Positions 12,373 to 24,635 of a stretch of DNA of 64,000 nucleotides are shown here, piece after piece (position 1 is the first letter of the stretch; each line of letters begins with the position of its first letter). Location of the stretch: assembly GCA_963678705.1 (NCBI GenBank), contig CAVMBN010000210.1, positions 1 through 64,000 on the forward strand, given 5' to 3'. The translations under genes and the position numbers were made by a program. The notes under the pieces were generated by a model that saw only the letters and a list, made by a program, of their open reading frames with translations, did no database searches and was not told the origin of the DNA. The stretch comes from Panorpa germanica. Lineage: Eukaryota; Arthropoda; Insecta; Mecoptera; Panorpidae.

Positions 12373-12400
12373 CAATTAATATATAAATAATAATAAAAAT

Positions 12401-12637
12401 ATGAGGTCTTCCTTATATATCTCTACAGATTTCTTGAATTTTAAACCACTTGATGTTTTAGCACTAACACTAACCTAATTATTATCACTTTTTTTGTCTA
12501 TCGCACTTATAAATGTCTTATATCAAACATCAAAGTTACAAATTTAAGGTTATGTTTATAAGACCGCGTGTACGCGTAATGAAAAATTCGTTTTTAACAC
12601 TGGTTTCCAACTGTCAAACTTTTGTAAAAACACTTTG
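12401..12637. repeat. 237-bp direct repeat flanking LINE-B fragment, right copy (first insertion)
   Basis: Matches 11674-11910 with a few substitutions (for example TATATCTCTACAG here against TATAACTCTTCAG on the left). The array continues from here without interruption. Confidence 0.85.
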
Positions 12638-12825
12638 TTTAGGGAAAATTAACACAAATTTAAAACAAACTTAAATACTTTTCGTTTGAAAAAGTATTCA
12701 TATAATTTATTTAATTTTTTTCTATAATTAATTTCCCACTTTTAATCACTTTTTTCACCTAAAGTAGCAGGAGCCGATCACACACATAGTAGATAGAAAC
12801 CACTTGTGTTGCAAAGCAATATTAA

Positions 12826-13714
12826 CGTCCTTGTAAACCAATAGGTAGGTCTTCCTTTTTGTATTAAGTCCCATCTGTCTTGCCAGAGCTTATGCATATA
12901 TGCATTTATCTCTTTGGCAATATATTTGGTATCGTCTCCAGACTTTTATCCTACAGCCGCATTAACTTTAAATCCTCGAAATTTGTCGCATTAATTTTAA
13001 ATCATCAAAATTTGATTTTTTCAGTTCTAGCGTAATTTGTACTTGAGTAAGTGCATGAGTGATTTTTAAATCTAAAGGAATTGTCTATAATATCACTTGC
13101 ACCACTTCTGTAGATACAGTTCTGCAACAACGCGTCATCGTCAATAACATAGTTCTTTGCATGGAAGATCTGGAAGATTGATCCTGTAATACCATGCCGA
13201 AGCACAATACACAACTATTAGCATAAATGCCCCCTTGTATAGTGTCGGCATAGTTGCCGAGTTTAAGCTTCATTCCGTCCTTGTGACACGCGCAAGGTGT
13301 GTTACAAGTTTATCATTCGTTGTTACTGTATTTGTTTCGTAGCTTTGTAGCTTCAAGAAACTACAGATTTTATATATAGCAGGTCGAGAACGGCTTTCTA
13401 GGGTTTCTGTACTATTTGCACCGATAAGGATCACATTATCGTTGGCAAAACATATGTCTACACAACCTTTCGAGTAAAAAACACAGTTCTCGTCGAATAC
13501 CATGTTCCAGAGCTCAGGCCCCATTACAGATCGCTGAGGACAACCTTTAGATAGTTGCCTTTTCATGGAACGGTAATCGGTTTGTAAAATAATGTTCGAC
13601 AATGAAAATAGTTCTCCATAGCGCAGTAGACGTACCTATAGGTTTTTGCCGGTCTAATTCTTTGAAGGTTACTTGGCCACCGGACATCAACAAAGGCACA
13701 CTGAATTTCTATAA
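12826..13714 (-). pseudogene. R1-clade LINE ORF2 remnant, unit U8
   Basis: GCPQ/FAND segment open from 13602 to 13270, with ENCVFYSKGC. The RTVSTE region ends early because GTCTATAATATC (13084) replaces GTCCCCAATATC and gives a stop. The linker carries CATATACATTTTTGTAC, shared with the linkers after U11, U15 and U18. Confidence 0.9.
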
Positions 13715-14411
13715 ATGTCTCATATACATTTTTGTACTTATGCCTACTTACTTACCATTTGTTTGTTAATATTGAATGTTCATGAACGATCAATCACTAT
13801 TTCCAAGAAAACCGCATATATTGTTCACTTAATCACTTATAACAATTAATACACTCTCATTATTATTTAAAACACGCATTTATATAAACTAATTCTTGTG
13901 TTTTAATATTATTTATAGTTAATGTTATTCGACTTACTTGATAGTGGGCGGCAACCTTTTGTCTTCCGTATATTTGTAGTGTTTATATGAGGTCCTCCTT
14001 ATATATCTTTACAGATTTCTTGAATTTTAAACCACTTGATGTTTTAGCACTAACACTAACCTAATTATTATCACTTTTTTTGTCTACCGCACTTATTAAT
14101 GTCTTATATCAAACATCAAAGTTACAAATTTGAGTTTATGTTTATAAGACCGCGTGTACGCGTAATGAAAAATTAGTTTTTAACACTGATTTCCAACTGT
14201 CAAACTTTTGTAAAAACACTTTGTTTAGGGTAAATTAACACAAATATAAAACAAACTTAAATACTTTTCGTTTGAAAAAGTATTCATATAATTTATTTAA
14301 TTTTTTTCCATAATTAATTTCTCACTTTTAATCACTTTTTTCACCTAAAGTAGCAGGAGCCGATCACACACATAGTAGATAGGAACAACTTGTGTTGCAA
14401 AGCAATATTAA

Positions 14412-15292
14412 CGTCCTTGTAAACCAATACGTAGGTCTTCCTTTTTGTATTAAGTTCCATCTGTCTTGCCAGAGCTTATGCATATATGCATTCATCTCTT
14501 TGGCAATATATTTGGTATCGTCTCCAGACTTTTATCCTACAGCCGCATTAACTTTAAATCCTCGAAATTTGTCGCATTAATTTTAAATCATCAAAATTTG
14601 ATTTTTTCAGTTCTAGCGTAATTTGTACTTGAATAAGTGCATGAGTGATTTTTAAATCTAAAGGAATTGTCCCCAATATCACTTGCACCACTTCTGTAGA
14701 TATAGTTCTGCAACAACGCGTCATCGTCAATAACATAGTTCTTTGCATGGAAGATTTGGAAGATTGATCCTGTAATACCATGCCGAAGCACAATTCACAA
14801 CTATTAGCATAAATGCCCCCTTGTATAGTGTCGGCATAATTGCCGAGTTTAAGCTTCATTCCGTCCTTGTGACACGCGCAAGGTGTGTTACAAGTTTATC
14901 ATTCGTTGTTACTGTATTTGTTTCGTAGCTTTAAGAAACTACAGATTCTATATATAGCAGGTCGAGAACGGCTTTCTAGGGTTTCTGTACTATTTGCACC
15001 GATAAGGATCACATTATCGTTGGCAAAACATATGTCTACACAACCTTTCGAGTGAGAAACACAGTTCTCGTCGAATACCATGTTCAAGAGCTCAGGCCCC
15101 ATTACAGATCGCTGAGGACAACCTTTAGATAGTTGCCTTTTTATGGAACGGTAATCGGTTTGTAAAATAATGTTCGACAATGAAAATAGTTCTATATAGC
15201 GCAGTAGACGTACCTATAGGTTTTTGCCGGTCTAATTCTTTGAAGGTCACTTGGCCACCGGACATCAACAAAGGCACACTGAATTTCTATAA
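14412..15292 (-). pseudogene. R1-clade LINE ORF2 remnant, unit U9, frameshifted
   Basis: Twin of U6 at +5469, with the same 8-bp deletion near 14928 ending the frame at 14899 after 93 codons. It differs from U6 by PELLN (Trp to Leu) and IKRQ. The linker lacks the 8 bp at 15402-15409. Confidence 0.9.
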
Positions 15293-15981
15293 ATATCTCA
15301 TATACATACTTGTACTTATGCCTACTTACTTACCATTTGTTTGTTACCATTGAATGTTCATGAACGATCAATCACTATTTCCAAGAAAACCGCATATATT
15401 GTTCACTTATAACAATTAATACACTCTCATTATTATTTAAAACACGCATTTATATAAACTAATTCTTGTGTTTTAATATTATTTATAGTTAATGTTATTC
15501 GACTTACTTGATAGTGGGCGGCAACCTTTTGTCTTCCGTATATTTGTAGTGTTTATATGAGGTCTTCCTTATATATCTTTACAGATTTCTTGAATTTTAA
15601 ACCACTTGATGTTTTAGCACTAACACTAACCTAATTATTATCACTTTTTTTGTCTATCGCACTTATTAATGTCTTATATCAAACATCAAAGTTACAAATT
15701 TGAGTTTATGTTTATAAGACCGCGTGTACGCGTAATGAAAAATTAGTTTTTAACACTGATTTCCAACTGTCAAACTTTTGTAAAAACACTTTGTTTAGGG
15801 TAAATTAACACAAATTTAAAACAAACTTAAATACTTTTCGTTTGAAAAAGTATTCATATAATTTATTTAATTATTTTCCATAATTAATTTCTAACTTTTA
15901 ATCACTTTTTTCACCTAAAGTAGCAGGAGCCGATCACACACATAGTAGATAGGAACCACTTGTGTTGCAAAGCAATATTAA

Positions 15982-16870
15982 CGTCCTTGTAAACTAATAC
16001 GTAGGTCTTCCTTTTTGTATTAAGTTCCATCTGTCTTGCCAGAGCTTTTGCATATATGCATTCATCTCTTTGGCAATATATTTGGTATCGTCTCCAGACT
16101 TTTATCCTACAGCCGCATTACCTTTAAATCCTCATAATTTGTCGCATTAATTTTAAATCATCAAAATTTGATTTTTTCAGTACTAGCGTAATTTGTACTT
16201 GAGTAAGTGCATGAGTGATTTTTAAATCTAAAGGAATTGTCCCTAATATCACTTGCACCACTTCTGTAGATACAGTTCTGCAACAACGCGTCATCGTCAA
16301 TAACATAGTTCTTTGCATAAAAGATCTGAAAGATTGATCCTGTAATACTATTCCAAAACACAATACACAACTATTAGCATAAATGCCCCCTTGTATAGTG
16401 TCGGCATAATTGCCGAGTTTAAGCTTCATTCCGTCCTTGTGACACGCGCAAGGTGTGTTACAAGTTTATCATTCGTTGTTACTGTATTTGTTTCGTAGCT
16501 TTGTAGCTTCAAGAAACTACAGATTTTATATATAGCAGGTCGAGAACGGCTTTCTAGGGTTTCTGTACTATTTGCACCGATAAGGATCACATTATCGTTG
16601 GCAAAACATATGTCTACACAACCTTTCGAGTGAGAAACACAGTTCTCGTCGAATACCATGTTCCAGAGCTCAGGCTCCATTACAGATCGCTGAGGACAAC
16701 CTTTAGATAGTTGCCTTTTCATGGAACGGTAATCGGTTTGTAAAATAATGTTCGACAATGAAAATAGTTCTCCAAAGCGCAGTAGACGTACCTATAGGTT
16801 TCTGCCGGTCACTTTCTTTGAAGGTCACTTGGCCAACGGACATCAACAAAGGCACACTGAATTTCTATAA
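15982..16870 (-). pseudogene. R1-clade LINE ORF2 remnant, unit U10
   Basis: Twin of U7 at +5469; frame open from 16758 to 16426 with EPELWN. Unlike U7, its linker is not interrupted by LINE-B, so the LINE-B insertion came after, or was lost from, one side of this duplication. Confidence 0.9.
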
Positions 16871-17567
16871 ATATCTCATATACATACTTGTACTTATGCC
16901 TACTTACTTACCATTTGTTTGTTACCATTGAATGTTCATGAACGATCAATCACTATTTCCAAGAAAACCGCATATATTGTTCACTTAATCACTTATAACA
17001 ATTAATACACTCTCATTATTATTTAAAACACGCATTTATATATACTAATTTTTGTGTTTTAATATTATTTATAATTAATGTTATTCGACTTACTTGATAG
17101 TGGGCGGCAACCTTTTTTCTTTCGTATATTTGTAGTGTTTATATGAGGTCTTCCTTATATATCTCTACAGATTTCTTGAATTTTAAACCACTTGATGTTT
17201 TAGCACTAACACTAACCTAATTATTATCACTTTTTTTGTCTATAGCACTTATTAATGTCTTATATCAAACATCAAAGTTACAAATTTGAGGTTATGTTTA
17301 TAAGACCGCGTGTACGCGTAATGAAAAATTCGTTTTTAACACTGGTTTCCAACTGTCAAACTTTTGTAAAAACACTTTGTTTAGGGTAAATTAACACAAA
17401 TTTAAAACAAACTTAAATACTTTTCGTTTGAAAAAGTATTCATATAATTTATTTAATTTTTTTCCATAATTAATTTCTCACTTTTAATCACTTTTTTTAC
17501 CTAAAGTAGCAGGAGCCGATCACACACATAGTAGATAGGAACCACTTGTGTTGCAAAGCAATATTAA

Positions 17568-18455
17568 CGTCCTTGTAAACTAATACGTAGGTGTTCCTTT
17601 TTGTATTAAGTCCCATCTGTCTTGCCAGAGCTTATGCATATATGCATTCATCTCTTTGGCAATATATTTGGTATCGTCTCCAGACTTTTATCCTACAGTT
17701 GCATTAACTTTAAATCCTCGAAATTTGTCGCATTATTTTAAATCATCAAAATTTGATTTTTTCAGTTCTAGCGTAATTTGTACTTGAGTAAGTGCATGAG
17801 TGATTTTTAAATCTAAAGGAATTGTCCCCAATATCACTTGCAACACTTCTGTAGATACAGTTCTGCAACAACGCGTCATCGTCAATAACATAGTTCTTTG
17901 CATGGAAGATCTGGAAGATTGATCCTGTAATACCATGCCGAAGCACAATACACAACTATTAGCATAAATGCCCCCTTGTATAGTGTCGGCATAGTTGCCG
18001 AGTTTAAGCTTCATTCCGTCCTTGTGACACGCGCAAGGTGTGTTACAAGTTTATCATTCGTTGTTACTGTATTTGTTTCGTAGCTTTGTAGCTTCAAGAA
18101 ACTACAGATTTTATATATAGCAGGTCGAGAACAGCTTTCTAGGGTTTCTGTACTATTTGCACCGATAAGGATCACATTATCGTTGGCAAAACATATGTCT
18201 ACACAACCTTTCGAGTAAAAAACACAGTTCTCGTCGAATACCATGTTCCAGAGCTCAGGCCCCATTACAGATCGCTGAGGACAACCTTTAGATAGTTGCC
18301 TTTTCATGGAACGGTAATCGGTTTGTAAAATAATGTTCGACAATGAAAATAGTTCTCCATAGCGCAGTAGACGTACCTATAGGTTTTTGCCGGTCTAATT
18401 CTTTGAAGGTTACTTGGCCACCGGACATCAACAAAGGCACACTGAATTTCTATAA
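17568..18455 (-). pseudogene. R1-clade LINE ORF2 remnant, unit U11
   Basis: Frame open from 18343 to 18011 with FYSKGC and LESCSRP. One base is missing in GTCGCATTATTTTAAATC (17733), shared with U13 and U17, as are GTGTTCC and ACAGTTGC. Confidence 0.9.
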
Positions 18456-19152
18456 ATGTCTCATATACATTTTTGTACTTATGCCTACTTACTTACCATT
18501 TGTTTGTTAATATTGAATGTTCATGAACGATCAATCACTATTTCCAAGAAAACCGCATATATTGTTCACTTAATCACTTATAACAATTAATACACTCTCA
18601 TTATTATTTAAAACACGCATTTATATAAACTAATTCTTGTGTTTTAATATTATTTATAGTTAATGTTATTTGACTTACTTGATAGTGGGCGGCAACTTTT
18701 TGTCTTCCGTATATTTGTAGTGTTTGTATGAGGTCTTCCTTATATATCTCTACAGATTTCTTGAATTTTAAACCACTTGATGTTTTAGCACTAACACTAA
18801 CCTAATTATTATCACTTTTTTTGTCTATCGCACTTATTAATGTCTTATATTAAACATCAAAGTTACAAATTTGAGGTTATGTTTATAAGACCGCGTGTAC
18901 GCGTAATGAAAAATTCGTTTTTAACACTGGTTTCCAACTGTCAAACTTTTGTAAAAACACTTTGTTTAGGGAAAATTAAAACAAATTTAAAACAAACTTA
19001 AATACTTTTCGTTTGAGAAAGTATTCATATAATTTATTTAATTTTTTTCCATAATTAATTTCTCACTTTTATTCACTTTTTTCACCTAAAGTAGCAGGAG
19101 CCGATCACACACATAGTAGATAGGAACCACTTGTGTTGCAAAGCAATATTAA

Positions 19153-20041
19153 CGTCCTTGTAAACCAATACGTAGGTCTTCCTTTTTGTATTAAGTCCCA
19201 TCTGTCTTGCCAGAGCTTATGCATATATGCATTTATCTCTTTGGCAATATAGTTGGTATCGTCTCCAGACTTTTATCCTACAGCCGCATTAACTTTAAAT
19301 CTTCGAAATTTGTCGCATTAATTTTAAATCATCAAAATTTGATTTTTTCAGTTCTAGCGTAATTTGCACTTGAGTAAGTGCATGAGTGATTTTTAAATCT
19401 AAAAGAATTGTCCCCAATATCACTTGCACCACTTCTGTAGATACAGTTCTGCAACAACGCGTCATTGTCAATAACATAGTTCTTTGCATGGAAGATCTGG
19501 AAGATTGATCCTGTAATACCATGCCGATGCACAATACACAACTATTAGCATAAATGCCCCCTTGTATAGTGTCGGCATAGTTGCCGAGTTTAAGCTTCAT
19601 TCCGTCCTTGTGACACGCGCAAGGTGTGTTACAAGTTTATTATTCATTGTTACTGTATTTGTTTCGTAGCTTTGTAGCTTCAAGAAACTACAGATTTTAT
19701 ATATAGCAGGTCGAGAACGGCTTTCTAGGGTTTCTGTACTATTTGCACCGATAAGGATCACATTATCGTTGGCAAAACATATGTCTACACAACCTTTCGA
19801 GTGAGAAACACAGTTCTCGTCGAATACCATGTTCCAGAGCAGAGGCCCCATGACAGATCGCTGAGGACAACCTTTAGATAGTTGCCTTTTCATGGAACGG
19901 TAATCGGTTTGTAAAATAATGTTCAAAAATGAAAATAGTTCTCCATAGCGCAGTAGACGTACCTATAGGTTTTTGCCGGTCTAATTCTTTGAAGGTCACT
20001 TGGCCAACGGACATCAACAAAGGCACACTAAATTTCTATAA
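19153..20041 (-). pseudogene. R1-clade LINE ORF2 remnant, unit U12
   Basis: Frame open from 19926 to 19597. It has GPLLWN where nearly all units have GPELWN, a change of two adjacent bases plus a silent change, shared only with U16 and U18. The codon before NIIL is altered (GTTCAAAAATG). Confidence 0.9.
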
Positions 20042-20738
20042 ATATCTCATATACATACTTGTACTTATGCCTACTTACTTACCATTTGTTTGTTACCATT
20101 GAATGTTCATGAACGATCAATCACTATTTCCAAGAAAACCGCATATATTGTTCACTTAATCACTTATAACAATTAATACACTCTCATTATTATTTAAAAC
20201 ACGCATTTATATATACTAATTTTTGTGTTTTAATATTATTTATAATTAATGTTATTCGACTTACTTGATAGTGGGCGGCAACCTTTTGTCTTCCGTATAT
20301 TTGTAGTGTTTATATGAGGTCTTCCTTATATATCTCTACAGATTTCTTGAATTTTAAACCACTTGATGTTTTAGCACTAACACTAACCTAATTATTATCA
20401 CTTTTTTTGTCTATAGCACTTATTAATGTCTTATATCAAACATCAAAGTTACAAATTTGAGGTTATGTTTATAAGACCGCGTGTACGCGTAATGAAAAAT
20501 TCGTTTTTAACACTGGTTTCCAACTGTCAAACTTTTGTAAAAACACTTTGTTTAGGGTAAATTAACACAAATTTAAAACAAACTTAAATACTTTTCGTTT
20601 GAAAAAGTATTCATATAATTTATTTAATTTTTTTCCATAATTAATTTCTCACTTTTAATCACTTTTTTTACCTAAAGTAGCAGGAGCCGATCACACACAT
20701 AGTAGATAGGAACCACTTGTGTTGCAAAGCAATATTAA

Positions 20739-21626
20739 CGTCCTTGTAAACTAATACGTAGGTGTTCCTTTTTGTATTAAGTCCCATCTGTCTTGCCAGA
20801 GCTTATGCATATATGCATTCATCTCTTTGGCAATATATTTGGTATCGTCTCCAGACTTTTATCCTACAGTTGCATTAACTTTAAATCCTCGAAATTTGTC
20901 GCATTATTTTAAATCATCAAAATTTGATTTTTTCAGTTCTAGCGTAATTTGTACTTGAGTAAGTGCATGAGTGATTTTTAAATCTAAAGGAATTGTCCCC
21001 AATATCACTTGCAACACTTCTGTAGATACAGTTCTGCAACAACGCGTCATCGTCAATAACATAGTTCTTTGCATGGAAGATCTGGAAGATTGATCCTGTA
21101 ATACCATGCCGAAGCACAATACACAACTTTTAGCATAAATGCCCCCTTGTATAGTGTCGGCATAGTTGCTGAGTTTAAGCTTCATTCCGTCCTTGTGACA
21201 CGCGCAAGGTGTGTTACAAGTTTATCATTGGTTGTTACTGTATTTGTTTCGTAGCTTTGTAGCTTCAAGAAACTACAGATTTTATATATAGCAGGTCGAG
21301 AACATCTTTCTAGGGATTCTGTACTATTTGCACCGATAAGGATCACATTATCGTTGGCAAAACATATGTCTACACAACCTTTCGAGTGAAAAACACAGTT
21401 CTCGTCGAATACCATGTTCCAGAGCTCAGGCCCCATTACAGATCGCTGAGGACAACCTTTAAATAGTTGCCTTTTCATGGAACGGTAATCGGTTTGTAAA
21501 ATAATGTTCGACAATAAAAATAGTTCTCCATAGCGCAGTAGACGTTTCTATAGGTTTTTGCCGGTCTAATTCTTTGAAGGTCACTTTGCCACCGGACATC
21601 AACAAAGGCACACTGAATTTCTATAA
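20739..21626 (-). pseudogene. R1-clade LINE ORF2 remnant, unit U13
   Basis: Frame open from 21514 to 21182 with LFKGCPQ, FHSKGC and LERCSRP. It shares its C-terminal half variants with U11 (offset 3171) and the whole unit with U17 (offset 7073). Confidence 0.9.
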
Positions 21627-22323
21627 ATATCTCATATACATACTTGTACTTATGCCTACTAACTTACCATTTGTTTGTTACCATTGAATGTTCATGAACG
21701 ATCAATCACTATTTCCAAGAAAACCGCATATATTGTTCACTTAATCACTTATAACAATTAATACACTCTCATTATTATTTAAAACACGCATTTATGTAAA
21801 CAAATTCTTGTGTTTTAATATTATTTATAGTTAATGTTATTCGACTTACTTGATAGTGGGCGGCAACCTTTTGCCTTCCGTATATTTGTAGTGTTTATAT
21901 GAGGTCTTCCTTATATAACTCTTCAGATTTCTTGAATTTTAAACCACTTGATGTTTTAGCACTAACACTAACCTAATTATTATCACTTTTTTTGTCTATC
22001 GCACTTATTAATGTCTTATATTAAACATCAAAGTTACAAATTTGAGGTTATGTTTATAAGACCGCGTGTACGCGTAATGAAAAATTCGTTTTTAACACTG
22101 GTTTCCAACTGTCAAACTTTTGTAAAAACACTTTGTTTAGGGTAAATTAACACAAATTTAAAACAAACTAAAATACTTTTCGTTTGAAAAAGTATTCATA
22201 TAATTTATTTAATTTTTTTCCATAATTAATTTCTCACTTTTAATTACTTTTTTCACCTAAAGTAGCAGGAGCCGATCACACACATAGTAGATAGGAACCA
22301 CTTGTGTTGCAAAGCAATATTAA

Positions 22324-23212
22324 CGTCCTTGTAAACCAATACGTAGGTCTTTATTTTTGTATTAAGTCCCATCTGTCTTGCCAGAGCTTATGCATATATG
22401 CATTCATCCCTTTAGCAATATATTTGGTATCGTCTCCAGACTTTTATCCTACAGTTGCATTAACTTTAAATCCTCGAAATTTGTCGCATTAATTTTAAAT
22501 CATCAAAATTTGATTTTTTCAGTTCTAGCGTAATTTGTACTTAAGTTAGTGCATAAGTGATTTTTAAATCTAAAGGAATTGTCCCCAATATCACTTGCAC
22601 CACCTTTGTAGATACAGTTCTGCAACAACGCGTCATCGTCAATAACATATTTCTTTGCATGGAAGATCTGGAAGATTGATCCTGTAATACCATGCCGAAG
22701 CACAAAACACAACTATTAGCATAAATTTCCCCTTGTATAGTGTCGGCATAGTTGCCGAGTTTTAACTTCATTCCGTCCTTGTGACACGCGCAAGGTGTGT
22801 TACAAGTTTATCATTCGTTGTTACTGTATTTGTTTCGTAGCTTTGTAGCTTTAAGAAACTACAGATTTTATATATAGCAGGTCGAGAACGGCTTTCTAGG
22901 GTTTCTGTACTATTTGCACCGATAAGGATCACATTATCGTTGGCAAAACATATGTCTACACAACCTTTCGAGTGAGAAACACAGTTCTCGTCGAATACCA
23001 TGTTCCAGAGCTCAGGCCCCATTACAGATCGCTGAGGACAACCTTTAGATAGTTGCCTTTTAATGGAACGGTAATCGGTTTGTAAAATAATGTTCGACAA
23101 TGAAAATAGTTCTACATAGCGCAATAGACGTACCTATAGGTTTTTGCCGGTCTAATTCTTTGAAGGTCACTTTGCCACCGGACATCAACAAAGGCACACT
23201 GAATTTCTATAA
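22324..23212 (-). pseudogene. R1-clade LINE ORF2 remnant, unit U14
   Basis: The frame runs from 23100, or from an upstream ATG at 23124 created by base changes (CTACATAGCGCAATAG), to 22768. It has IKRQLSKG. Block 3 ends inside this unit near 22755 (GTTTTAACTTC here, GTTTAAGCTTC in U18). Confidence 0.9.
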
Positions 23213-23484
23213 ATATCTCATATACATACTTGTACTTATGCCTACTAACTTACTATTTGTTTGTTACCATTGAATGTTCATGAACGATCAATCACTATTT
23301 CCAAGAAAACCGCATATATTGTTCACTTAATCACTTATAACAATTAATACACTCTCATTATTATTTAAAACACGCATTTATGTAAACTAATTCTTGTGTT
23401 TTAATATTATTTATAGTTAATGTTATTCGACTTACTTGATAGTGGGCGGCAACCTTTTGTCTTCCGTATATTTGTAGTGTTTAT

Positions 23485-23721
23485 ATGAGGTCTTCCTTAT
23501 ATAACTCTTCAGATTTCTTGAATTTTAAACCACTTGATGTTTTAGCACTAACACTAACCTAATTATTATCACTTTTTTTGTCTATCGCACTTATTAATGT
23601 CTTATATCAAACATCAAAGTTACAAATTTGAGGTTATGTTTATAAGACCGCGTGTACGCGTAATGAAAAATTCGTTTTTAACACTGGTTTCCAACTGTCA
23701 AACTTTTGTAAAAACACTTTG
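23485..23721. repeat. 237-bp direct repeat flanking LINE-B, left copy (second insertion)
   Basis: Same arrangement as 11674-11910: the linker reaches ...CACTTTG at 23721, LINE-B follows, and the linker restarts at 24211 from an earlier phase. Confidence 0.85.
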
Positions 23722-23724
23722 TAA

Positions 23725-23999
23725 AAACACTACCTTATAGAAAAGGACATAAAACACATAAGAAGAACAGCAAGGTTAAAATTGGGAATGAGGAAAAAGG
23801 AAACAGATACTGGGAAAAGAGTGAGGAAAGAAAGTGTAGAATGTGTGGAGCGGAGGACGAAACACTGGAGCACATTAAGTTTGAGTGTAAGGAAAAAGTA
23901 GCAAGCGAAAGGAATATTGGACAGCTATTAAAGGGAGGCAGTGAAGGAAAGAGGTGGATGGCGGAAATAGTAAGAAGAAAAGGAAAAACAGGAGAATAA
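23725..23999 (+). pseudogene. LINE-B ORF2 C-terminal fragment, copy 2, frameshifted
   Basis: Same C-terminal coding segment as copy 1, but one A is missing in GGGAATG (23784-23790; GGGAAATG in copy 1). This puts the CCHC cluster out of frame with the upstream part. Confidence 0.82.
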
Positions 24000-24161
24000 A
24001 TAATCTGGTGGAGAATAATAGAGAGGGTCAAAAGAAGAAGAAGCAGAAAGCACTTTTGGAAGTAGTAAAAGTCGAGAAGATTTTAAGTTTATTTTAAGTT
24101 TAGTTTTTAAGTTTGGAATGTATATAGGAATGAAATGTATTAGAAATATAATACTGTAGAT

Positions 24162-24182
24162 TGTAAAGCCGAAAGGCATACA
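24162..24182 (+). other. GNRA-type hairpin at LINE-B 3' end, copy 2
   Basis: Same GCC-GAAA-GGC hairpin as copy 1, unchanged. Confidence 0.5.
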
Positions 24183-24210
24183 CAATTAATATATAAATAA
24201 TAATAAAAAT

Positions 24211-24447
24211 ATGAGGTCTTCCTTATATATCTCTACAGATTTCTTGAATTTTAAACCACTTGATGTTTTAGCACTAACACTAACCTAATTATTATCACTT
24301 TTTTTGTCTATCGCACTTATAAATGTCTTATATCAAACATCAAAGTTACAAATTTAAGGTTATGTTTATAAGACCGCGTGTACGCGTAATGAAAAATTCG
24401 TTTTTAACACTGGTTTCCAACTGTCAAACTTTTGTAAAAACACTTTG
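24211..24447. repeat. 237-bp direct repeat flanking LINE-B, right copy (second insertion)
   Basis: Repeats 23485-23721 and matches 12401-12637 closely, including the AATTTAAGG variant. Confidence 0.85.
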
Positions 24448-24635
24448 TTTAGGGAAAATTAACACAAATTTAAAACAAACTTAAATACTTTTCGTTTGAA
24501 AAAGTATTCATATAATTTATTTAATTTTTTTCTATAATTAATTTCCCACTTTTAATCACTTTTTTCACCTAAAGTAGCAGGAGCCGATCACACACATAGT
24601 AGATAGAAACCACTTGTGTTGCAAAGCAATATTAA

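Larger units (their letters stand above)
11911..12400 (+). mobile_element. 5'-truncated non-LTR retrotransposon fragment (LINE-B), copy 1
   Basis: A 490-bp insertion of purine-rich sequence, quite unlike the array around it, lies in the linker after U7. It consists of the last 91 codons of an ORF2, a 3' UTR of about 210 bp, a small hairpin (12352-12372) and an AATAATAATAAAAAT tail, which is the 3' end of a non-LTR element truncated at its 5' side. The first 10 bases TAAAAACACT repeat the array sequence just before the junction, suggesting microhomology at the 5' join. Family: insect LINE with a C-terminal CCHC; clade not assigned. Confidence 0.88.
11740..13100. repeat. Higher-order duplication block 2, left copy (contains LINE-B)
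   Basis: Matches 23551-24910 at an offset of 11810-11811. It includes the whole LINE-B fragment with identical junctions, the AATTTAAGG, TTTTTTTCTATAATTAATTTCCC and GTCTATAATATC variants, and the start of the following unit. Differences are few: one base lost in the second LINE-B copy and ATAGGTAGG against ATACGTAGG at 12842/24652. Confidence 0.85.
13999..17119. repeat. Higher-order duplication block 1, right copy (U9-U10)
   Basis: Counterpart of 8530-11650, offset 5469. Only scattered single-base differences separate the copies, far fewer than between neighbouring units. Confidence 0.8.
18120..22750. repeat. Higher-order duplication block 3, left copy (U11 part to U14 part)
   Basis: Matches 25190-29823 at an offset of 7069, rising to 7073 after a poly-T expansion in the right copy at 25709-25718. 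Twin pairs are U12/U16, U13/U17 and the C-terminal half of U14/U18, sharing private changes such as CIGMVLQ, LSNYADT...YAKSC, LERCSRP, CLYFC-type and KYVIDD variants. Confidence 0.85.
23722..24210 (+). mobile_element. 5'-truncated non-LTR retrotransposon fragment (LINE-B), copy 2
   Basis: Near-identical to 11911-12400, with the same 5' truncation point and the same 3' junction. This is therefore a copy made by array duplication, not a second insertion. It is one base shorter. Confidence 0.88.
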
